The position numbers and the translations under genes are program-made. The notes under the pieces were generated by a model. The model worked only from the letters and a program-made list of their open reading frames with translations, had not been told where the DNA came from and searched no databases. A DNA stretch of 64,000 nt, from assembly GCA_022315425.1 (NCBI GenBank), contig JAIUPT010000050.1, positions 1,178,001 to 1,242,000 of the forward strand. The letters are read 5' to 3'. Of this stretch, positions 56,355-64,000 are shown piece after piece. Source of the stretch: Pseudevernia furfuracea (lineage: Eukaryota; Ascomycota; Lecanoromycetes; Lecanorales; Parmeliaceae). Within the stretch, counting starts at the first letter, position 1. Every line of letters begins with the position of its first letter.

Positions 56355-58548
56355 GGGCAATTCTTACGCCTTTTTGGATGAGCTTATGATATTTCAATTA
56401 TAATACATGTCGGTGATGATTGACTACGTGAATGCCTTAATTCCAAGCGTTTCCCTTGCTGGTGTCGGCATTCCCGCCAGAGATTGCGAACAACAGTGCT
56501 CCACATTCTTCCGCGACGCTTTTTGAGATTCAGGTTAGGTTAAGCCTGACAGCCGAGGAAGGCGTCCTGGGCAGCCTTTTTGCAATCAGGCGACCGGTTA
56601 CATACGATTGCTTTGAGAAGCCCACTGGCAAACCGGGTAGGTAGTAATCAAGGGTGTCAGAGCATGAAACTTTCCCGTTTGAGCTTTCGGAGTTTTGAAC
56701 GGGGAGGCAGTGCTATGAAGCTGGAGCAGGCGGGATGTTTCGGTTGGAAGTTTTGAGGGCTGATGCCAACAGGGTGGATGATGGGTGGGTGGGATGACGC
56801 AGGTACCCTGAGGATGTGGCAAAGTAGGCGACTTCAACTCGTTAGGCTGCTGACGTTACTCATCCTCCATGTTGGAAGAGGGGAAAAGATGTGTGGTGGT
56901 TGGATGAGTACTCATTCGTACATGTGTGTACTCGGTATGGAAAGAGGGTGTGGATGGGATCAGTGTAGGTGGTTGATTGGGTGAGTTGGGCGGAGAATTT
57001 GGGAAGAGCAGGCAGTTGGAGCGGAAGGATATACTCCACGGTAATTTACCCTCCAACCATCTTTTCGGGCTCCCGAAAGAGGCAAATCTCTCCGCGTGCG
57101 CACAGTCAGTCGATACCCGATACTCCCTTGATGAAGATGATACAAATACTTTATCTTGATTTACATTTATTGGCGAGCCCATCGCATCATCAACATTATT
57201 ACATTGATCGATTGGATTGATTTGATTTGATTCCTGCTTCCGAAAAGACTGTTTTTAGCTTGACGCTTGACACGACGGCAGTCAGAGTAGTATCCGAGGC
57301 GAGGCAAACATAAGGTAAGAAGATCAAGGGACACGTTCTTATTACATGGGTAGCTCAAGTACTTGGGAAGTACTTGGGAAGTACTTGGGAAATACTTGGC
57401 TTATCATTATTGTTGCCTTTGCTGACAAAGTTACGAGTCTCGAGTACCTTTTCGATATTCATTTATTCATTTATTCATTTAATACGGATACATGATACAT
57501 CACCACATGAATGCCTGCTTTTCTTTCCTGTTCTTTCCCGCTTTCCCTGATTGAGTAAGCTGATGCGGCCCTTTATTAGTTTCCTTATTAGCCAGTCGTA
57601 CCTTAGTCACCTTAGTCACACACACATCCCGCTCAACCCTCTTCTTGTGACAAAAGGCCAAAAAAAAAAAAAAGGCAAAAACACAAAGAGAAATAAATGT
57701 CAGCTGAAAAAACCACATGCAAAAATTATTCATTATTGGCATCATGACATGATCATGCCCCCCGACAAGTATATTGAATTGAAATGTGCATCAGTCGGAT
57801 TAAATAATTAATTAAATTTAAATGAATGAATTCAAGTAGTGTAGTCTGCATAACATGTCACTCGGTTTTGGTTTGAACTTTCTCGTTTGAAGGCTTGAAG
57901 CAGCTAAGGTTCCGTCGGAACCTATCGGTTACCAGCATGTTAGTTCGTTCGCCTTGCAGAACATAAAGTAAAGTAAGCTACATTTGCATTCGCGGACTGC
58001 GGAGGTATGGCGGCAGTTGATCCTTGCATCGGCCCTTCGCTCTGGTCCAAAGACCTTTACTTTAGCCTCTCCCCTCTAAGGTAGGTAGCCTCTAGCCTCT
58101 AGCCTCTAGCCTCTAGCCTCTAGCCTCTAGCCTCTAGCCTCTAGCTTCTAGCTTCTAGGTCCTCTTCCTCTTCCCTCCTCCACCTCCACCTTCACCACCA
58201 TCATCTCGCCCTAGCACCATTTGATTCTGACAATAATCCCAATTCATTCTCTCCCAATCTCCTACCCTCAACTCTCATTTGTTCTCATCCCATCGCACAT
58301 CTCCAATCTCGTCAATAACTATTCCCATTGATTGCAATCCGTTTGCTACAGTAATCACTTCTCGTCTTCCCATATTCGTATCCCTGCTACTACCATTCTT
58401 AATCCCTTGAGCTCTTACCTTGGGAGCAAATGGACCAGCTTATCCTCTACATCATGCCTTAACTCGCACTCCAAACTCTTGCTGCCAGCCCACTCGAATC
58501 GCTCGGGGAAATCGCCCTCGTACCCAAGGTGCCGCGACGAAACACGCC
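56355..58548. other. Intergenic with simple repeats
   Basis: No gene is supported in 2.2 kb. The region holds an 11-bp repeat (GTACTTGGGAA, three copies from 57359), ATTTATTC runs near 57460, an A13-type run near 57661 and the 7-bp satellite at 58086. The last 350 bases are C/T-rich and probably the 5' leader of the next gene. Confidence 0.55.
58086..58155. repeat. (TAGCCTC)n tandem repeat
   Basis: Eight perfect TAGCCTC units (58086-58141) and two TAGCTTC variants follow directly. This is not the fungal telomere unit TTAGGG. Confidence 0.95.
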
Positions 58549-61032
58549 ATGGCGCAGCTACTGGTTCCGGACAGCGGCCTTACCCTCATCGAAAGACCCC
58601 AGTCAAAGTCCGGAGATGCTGACTCCAAGAACAATACTGCGCTTGCCCAAGTCATGCAGCTGGACTTACCCCCCAAGCTCCTGGGGGACATATTGAAGAG
58701 CGCCCGTTCTGGTGGGAAGGGTGTGAATGTACAGTTCGGAAAGACAATAGTAAGCGGTTTGCTCAATAGCTATTGACAACTGTCACACGCGCTAATAAGT
58801 TCGAATAGACTCTTCATTATGCCAATCAGTCCCAACTTCTTGACGCATCACGCTGCACTTCTTCCTCTACACAAATCTACGAGTCCTCTACAGAACACAA
58901 GAACGAATTTGTATTGACTGGACGATTAAGTCATCAGCTCGCCATGCAGAAAGCTCAAGAAGACATTGCAGGAGCCGATGAAGCCCTCATGAAGCTACAA
59001 AGTCAACTGGCTTCTCATCAGAAAGACAAGCAGTCGAAGCAGTCAGTGCTCCTACCTCCCTCCGAGTGATTTCGCTTCATACTAACAGTGCCGCCTATCT
59101 AGAATCATATACGTTCCTGACAACTCCAAACTCCCACCTCCTATCAAACAGACTGCAGCTGCTCTCAAACATCAGTCTGTCAAGACTAACTCGATTTCAT
59201 TCCTTAAAAAACAACATAACCCCGTACATCTCAACAACACCACTCGCTCGATGCCCGTCAGTCCTTCGCTCGGCGCTGCTCGTACTCCCCTCATTCCAAA
59301 AGCACCGCCGACCTCGGTGCCGTCGCTGCCCAATGAGCGGGCCGTGAAAATCAAGGCGTTACGAACACCTCTAATTCACTTCCTAGCCGCACGACCTGCA
59401 TCAATCACATTACTTGTCAAACACCTTGGCTGCAAACAAGATGAGCTGCTCGAGGTCTTGGGCAAGGTCGGAAAGGAATTTCGCCTGATTCCAGACAAGT
59501 GGACCTTGAATGATAAAGCTTTTAAAGAGCTGGACGTGTGGAATTTCGATTATCCCAACCAGGATGATCGTCAACTTGCAATCAATTGCGCCATCTCAGC
59601 GTTCGACCGGATGAGGATCTCTACCAAAGAAAAGGTTTGGGATATGTTGCTCCCCAAAAATGAGCGCGGTAAAGACAAGATCCTCTCAAATTTGGACTTG
59701 CACAAAGGCCCAATCAAGCAGAACAACACCCCAAGGATCCAAGTGCAGCACCCTTCACTTGAGAGCAACGCAAACGATAATTTGACTGGTCACGAGAGTG
59801 ATCAAAAGGACAGACTTGCCCCCAGCGACGCTGAACCCATGGCTCGCTCGCAGTCGCAGGACCAGATCAAGAAGAAGAAGGTCAGCGAGAAAGAAGCCCA
59901 GTCAAAGCGCCTTCTCACAAACGGACCAAAGAAAGTCACTCCAGCCCCGAAGGTTAAAGAGGATCATCCAGCGGTGAAGAAGGGGAACAAGAAAGCCAGC
60001 GTTCCGAAATCGAGTGAATTTGTTAATGATTCTGACGAGGAGGATGGGTTGGAAGATGCAGCAACGCTTCAGGCTCGATCTATGACACCAAAGGGACATG
60101 TCGATCAAACCCTGCCTGTCAAGGCCACCGTGTCTCCCCAGTCGATTGCGTCATCGTCAAAAGCTGGCAGTAGTACTAACGCCAAGGCCTCGAAGCCAGC
60201 TTCATCTCGACATATTGAGTCCACTACCGATGGCAAGGGAAGTAAGTCAAAGCCCGTCACACCATCTCGGGCAGATGCGACCTCGAAGCCTAAGCCTGCT
60301 GCCACCAATCACGTACCAGGCAAGGTTGCCAAAAGCAAGGATGTCAAGACCAACAAGACAGATACTAAGAGTGAGAAGGCAGCTTCTACGCCACCTGTGA
60401 AAGTCCAGAAGAAGAACTCTCTGCCGTCTGCTTCGTCCAGCCCGGCATCAAGACATCGAATTTCAGATACCAGTCAAGGCTCAACTGCGATGAAGAAAAC
60501 AATATCCCGCCAGCGGACTACCAGTTCGCCTCATAAACCGTCACCTCTCGGATCTTCCCCGCCGACAAATGCTTCCGATCTCGAGAATGGTGCCTCTTCA
60601 GCTTCTTCAACTTCTCTTGTATCACAGGCCCAAAAGACGAACGTGAAGTCTAACGGCATTGGTATCCCCATCAATGGACATGCCCACAACACATCAGAGC
60701 ATTCTCTAAAACGCAAGGCTGACGATCTGGACTCCGACATTCATGCCCACGGTAATCCTCAGACCAATGGAAATGTGAACGGTATAAAGCGTTACAAAGC
60801 GTCTGCGACATCTCCTTCCACTTCTGAAAGGAGCAACTCACCACTCATTACCACCCATGCCTTGAAGAGAGCCCAGGACTTCAAGGTCTATCATGCCAAA
60901 TATCAGATTATGTACCGCGAGGTTTCCGAGTCTACGAATCCTTCACAGGAGAAGATTGATAACGTCAAACGGATGCACCAACGTTTGGTTGAGCTTAAAG
61001 ATGAGATCACAATGGGCTTGGTCGGCGTTTAG
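58549..61032 (+). CDS. RNA polymerase II elongation factor ELL-type protein
   Basis: A predicted nuclear elongation factor of the ELL family (S. pombe Ell1, human ELL/EAF complex), which suppresses Pol II pausing. Exons 58549-58749, 58809-59041 and 59103-61032 give 787 residues. The N-terminal region has LLVPDSGLTLIERPQS, LPPKLLGDILKSA and VQFGKTITLHY, followed by a short coiled coil. A winged-helix-like part follows (RTPLIHFLAARPASITLLVK, then CKQDELLEVLGKVGKEF). A long Ser/Lys/Pro-rich disordered middle leads to a C-terminal helix pair, DFKVYHAKYQIMYREV and DNVKRMHQRLVELKDEI. These ends fit fungal ELL proteins. No other domain explains the pattern, but the assignment rests on overall layout. 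Confidence 0.75.
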
Positions 61033-61740
61033 GGATGACAAGGGAGGTCGGAAGGATCGATCACGACCCATGAGGCTTGGTTCCTCGATTTTCAAACCGT
61101 GTCTCAGCATGTGATTTATGTGGCAAGGCGCTGGAGGTTTGAAATCTAAGGGTGTTCTAAGAGGCTGCAATCAATTTCTATGGACTCGAAGAGGCGATTT
61201 CACAGACGTGCTTGGTGCCCGATGGCATGAATCACGACTTGTTGCATTTAAGGCAACTTGTGCGGTGATGAGGTATGATCTAGATGCTGATATTGAAAGA
61301 AGGATTGGACAGGCATCTGTTGGGGCCAGAGGGTGGTCTCATTTGCAGCGCTGCCATTTCTTCCAGGATGTTTAGCATGCAGCAACTCAAGATTCCAATC
61401 ACTGGCAGTAAAGCTCTTGTGCATCATGTAAACACCATATTGAAGCCCTCAAAGTACAACATACCTTACTATCGAGCAGTTAGCATCTCAGTTCCTGATC
61501 GCTGCAAGGATGGTACCTCGGTAGATCCGGGGATCGGTATCTTTAATCGCCGACATTGAATGTTTAAAATGTACGTCATCATCGATTCCGTTTTTGGTGG
61601 TACATGACTTCAATACCCTCTCCCTCTCTTCCCCCAAATTCTCTCAGCTACAATCAATGCCACTGCAGCGCGATTCTTTGACTACCTTTGTCATCTTCTT
61701 ACTACCACTCCTCATACTAGCTCTCATAGCAGCCTTCAAC
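61033..61740. other. Intergenic
   Basis: The 3' flank of the ELL-type gene and upstream region of the DUF2237 gene. An in-frame ATG at 61657 would add a hydrophobic N-terminus to the next protein (see that entry). Confidence 0.5.
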
Positions 61741-62614
61741 ATGGCCACCAAACCAAGCAACAACAACCTAAACGGTGAGCACTCCCTGCTTTCAAAAGAG
61801 AGAAAAATGCTAATCCACACAGTCCTCAAAAAGCCCCTCGCCCTCTTCTCCCAAAAACCCATGACGGGCTTCTACCGCGATGGCTACTGTCGCGTGGGGC
61901 CCGAAGATGGCGGAAACCACGCCGTGGCCGGCACGTTTGGTCCCCGTTTCGTTGCCCCCTTCCCATCTTCTCCTTCAGCCCGCTTGGCATTACGACGGGC
62001 TAACGATGTGATGCTTTTTTGGGGGGGGATTGCAGGCGTCCTCACCAAGGAATTCCTCGACTTCAGCGCCTCGCGCGGCAACAACCTGAGGTCGATCGGG
62101 CTCGAAGCGGGGTGTAAGTGGTGTTTGTGTACGGCGAGGTGGTATGTATCTCTTCGGAGCAAGATTCTCTCTCGTTGTGATGCACCTTATGAGTCGCGAG
62201 ACATGCTCCGGGGAGCGAAGGGCTTTCCGGAACCTCTTCATGCTGTCTCATTGCTCGTGTTTTTGCCTCGAAGGAGGATTACTGACTCCGACGCCTTTTA
62301 TAGGAAGGAGGCGATGGAAGCGTCCAAGGGGCCGAATGATCCTGTTGTGCCAAAGTGGGTTCTTCTTCTTGCTTGTTTTTGATCCGTTCCCCTTCATTGG
62401 TAGGGTGCCGCTTGAGCGTGGGCTGACGGTTTCGTTGTCTTGCAGGGTCTTCCTCCACGCCACGGACGAGTCCGCCCTTCACAACGGTATCACGATGGAA
62501 GCGTTGAAGAAGTTTGCGGCGGAACCCGAGGCAGCGGGTGGAGGGGGCAGTTTGGAGAAGAAGGCTCCGATTCAGCCGGGGACGACGGGTGGTATTGCGA
62601 GGGAGACACATTAG
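61741..62614 (+). CDS. DUF2237 family protein
   Basis: A small protein of unknown function from a family shared by bacteria, plants and fungi. Exons 61741-61774, 61823-61930, 62036-62141, 62304-62354 and 62446-62614 give 155 residues. Family signatures are PMTGFYRDGYCRVGPEDGGN, VLTKEFLDFSASRGNNLRSI, GCKWCLCTARW with three Cys, DPVVPKVFLHATDESAL and ITMEALKKFAAEPE. Intron 2 (61931-62035) needs a GC donor (GCACGT) for the exact family join NHAVAGVLTKEF; a GTCCCC donor nine bases later would insert three residues. Intron 3 is introner-like. A start at 61657 would add a membrane-anchor-like TTFVIFLLPLLILALIAAF; the ATG at 61741 has the better context (AACATGG). Confidence 0.85.
62142..62303 (+). 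repeat. Introner-like intron (162 nt)
   Basis: Intron 3 of the DUF2237 gene, donor GTATGT and acceptor TTATAG. ACTGACTCCGA lies at 62281-62291, and TTCGGAG at 62153-62159 can pair with CTCCGA near the 3' end. Confidence 0.6.
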
Positions 62615-63126
62615 GCGTTGGGTTGGCGGTCTTGCCTTGATGCTGAATGGAATCGCCTCCGTAGTCCTGTTGCTTGCTTCGAGATTGATGGAGGCTCCCA
62701 AAATGGCGTCTTGGGGTGTTGCTGATGTTGCAACATTCAATACGAGCGTAGGAAGCGTGGAGTGTGCTCTCGAATCCTAGATATAACAGGCTCAATGGTC
62801 ATAAGCACGCAAGAAATTCTCCTGCCGCTTCGATCGATCGTTATCTCGCGTAGTAGTTGAATCCAGTGGACTTTGAGTAAGTAGCCTTTGTCAGATTTGG
62901 CAAGAGAAAAGCAGTGTGAACTTGTGGACTCCAATTAACTATTCATAAAGTCAATCCCCGAGGACCCGTCGACGCAATGGTAACGAACGAAACAACAGCG
63001 GTCGACCCCGGTTGCAAAAGGATAGAATAGAACTTTGTGCATGGAAACCCGATCCTCAAACTCCTCACGCTCCCATGTTGCCTGCTCTTCTCAGCCATGC
63101 TTCCAGCATCAAATTCCCCCCCCCAC

Positions 63127-63158
<32 letters not shown>

Positions 63159-63176
63159 CGTCTTCCCGTTTCCCCG
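62615..63176. other. Intergenic
   Basis: The 3' flank of the DUF2237 gene. A short (CTCCTG)n run lies at about 63128-63155. No gene was found. Confidence 0.5.
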
Positions 63177-63602
63177 TCATTTATACTGCAACCCTCCCTG
63201 CGCCTGAGGCGGCGGTGCTCCCTGCGGCGGCTGATAGCCCTGCGGCGCCTGGTACGCTTGCTGCGGAGGGTCCCCTGGTCCTTGCATCATGTTGCCCGCG
63301 CCTGGATGTTGCGATTGCACGTCTGGTCGATTACTGCAGCACGAAACAAAGATTTCCGTGAGCCATGGTCCCGAATTTTCCTCCTTACACCCTACATTGC
63401 TTTTGGAGGATGGGGGTGGGGGGGGGGGGGGGGGGGGGTAGTGGTGGGAAAGGGATAGGGAGAGAGGGAGGGGGCAAAATAGAGGGAAGAAGACCCACCC
63501 CAAGTCCTGCATGAAATTGCAGATGGGACACGCGACCTCTTGTCTTTTGTGGAACGAGAGCGGTATCACGGGCTGTTTCCGTATCGCACGTCGGCCTTGC
63601 AT
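63177..63602 (-). CDS. Possible 3' exons of a small Pro/Gln-rich protein
   Basis: On the minus strand a last exon beginning after a GCTGCAG acceptor would encode NRPDVQSQHPGAGNMMQ and a PQQ/PPQ-rich tail ending GGLQYK. Upstream, VACPICNFMQDLG is followed by a GTGGGT donor, with an intron containing a long homopolymer (C on this strand) between them. CxxC pairs with a Pro/Gln-rich tail are common in small fungal proteins, but the 5' exons are not visible. Composition rather than homology supports it. Confidence 0.25.
   Translation of the reverse strand: MQGRRAIRKQPVIPLSFHKRQEVACPICNFMQDLGWVFFPLFCPLPLSLSLSHHYPPPPPPPPPSSKSNVGCKEENSGPWLTEIFVSCCSNRPDVQSQHPGAGNMMQGPGDPPQQAYQAPQGYQPPQGAPPPQAQGGLQYK
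63418..63438. repeat. Poly-G tract (21 nt)
   Basis: An uninterrupted run of G, preceded by GGGGGT. Confidence 0.85.
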
Positions 63603-63674
63603 CAGCCTTTTTTTCTCTTTTCTCCTTTTACATTCTTCTCAATGCTTCTTTTCTCTCCGTCTCTTTCTCTCTCC

Positions 63675-63708
<34 letters not shown>

Positions 63709-63841
63709 AAATCATAAAAGGAATAGGCATGGTTTTTAGGCAAGCTCTCGAAGGCACGTACGATGAAACAAATCGTGACCCATGACCACGTCGAAATGCA
63801 ATGCGCGGACCAGTTCCCGCCTGTTTCGCCCGTTAGCATTG

Positions 63842-63884
<43 letters not shown>

Positions 63885-64000
63885 CCAGCAGCGTGGGTAA
63901 AGGGAGCGTACAGTTATGGCATTGCGCAGTGACGCCCTCGTACCCTTCGAGCTGAGACGTGAACTCTGTTTCCCTCCCCATCTAATTAGCTTTTGCTGCG
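63603..64000. other. CT dinucleotide repeats
   Basis: (TC)n runs at about 63676-63707 and 63845-63882 dominate this end. Open frames here are products of the repeats. Confidence 0.7.

Noticed and set aside
58086..58155. TAGCCTC array as an interstitial telomere
   Set aside because: The usual ascomycete telomere unit is TTAGGG; the heptamer differs in sequence and length and lies inside a normal gene region.
1..64000. tRNA genes, rRNA genes and CRISPR arrays
   Set aside because: I looked for B-box sequences (GGTTCGANTCC), rRNA stretches and regular spaced repeats and saw no convincing case; the 99-bp repeats are coding.

Overview
The window is nuclear DNA of a filamentous ascomycete (Pezizomycotina). 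The genes are eukaryotic and gene-dense, most introns are about 50 nt with GT/AG ends and CTGAC-type branch sites, and the families are fungal (SLN1-type hybrid histidine kinase, Rax1-type RGS protein, PTH11/SAT4-type rhodopsin-domain proteins, TEA/ATTS factor, LaeA-like methyltransferase, DUR3). The class is not fixed by the sequence; introner-like introns would suit Dothideomycetes or Leotiomycetes, but that is inference.

Layout. 1-24.6 kb is the accessory part: a truncated DNA element at the edge (1-621), a six-exon methyltransferase, two rhodopsin-domain membrane proteins, an alpha/beta hydrolase, an ankyrin-repeat protein with 99-bp DNA repeats, a large fungal membrane protein with an internal duplication, a probable pseudogene, three orphan genes and long gene-poor gaps. 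24.6-40.1 kb is conserved housekeeping: SLN1-type kinase, Rax1-type RGS protein, Rmd1/DUF155 protein, Rad1 (9-1-1 clamp), Gcn5 and COP9 subunit 7. A 709-bp non-autonomous DNA transposon (40306-41014) with terminal inverted repeats and a 7-bp target duplication lies between this block and the next. 41.9-53.0 kb holds a copper P-type ATPase, the DUR3 urea transporter, the LC8 dynein light chain and the Mrd1 pre-rRNA processing factor. 53.6-62.6 kb holds a TEA-domain factor with an added zinc knuckle, an ELL-type elongation factor and a DUF2237 protein. The last 1.4 kb is low-complexity DNA.

The genes do not form one pathway. Local relations are: SLN1 next to Rax1 (two membrane signalling proteins), Rad1 and GCN5 divergent, LC8 and MRD1 divergent, GCN5/CSN7 and DUR3/LC8 convergent. 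The most notable finding is a set of four unusually long introns (147-162 nt) in three unrelated genes. They share an 11-nt motif around the branch site, (A/G)CTGACTCCGA, and in two clear cases their 5' and 3' ends are complementary. This is the signature expected of mobile introns (introner-like elements). One of them also uses a GC donor.

Exon structures were built by hand from reading frames and splice consensus; no alignment or search was run.
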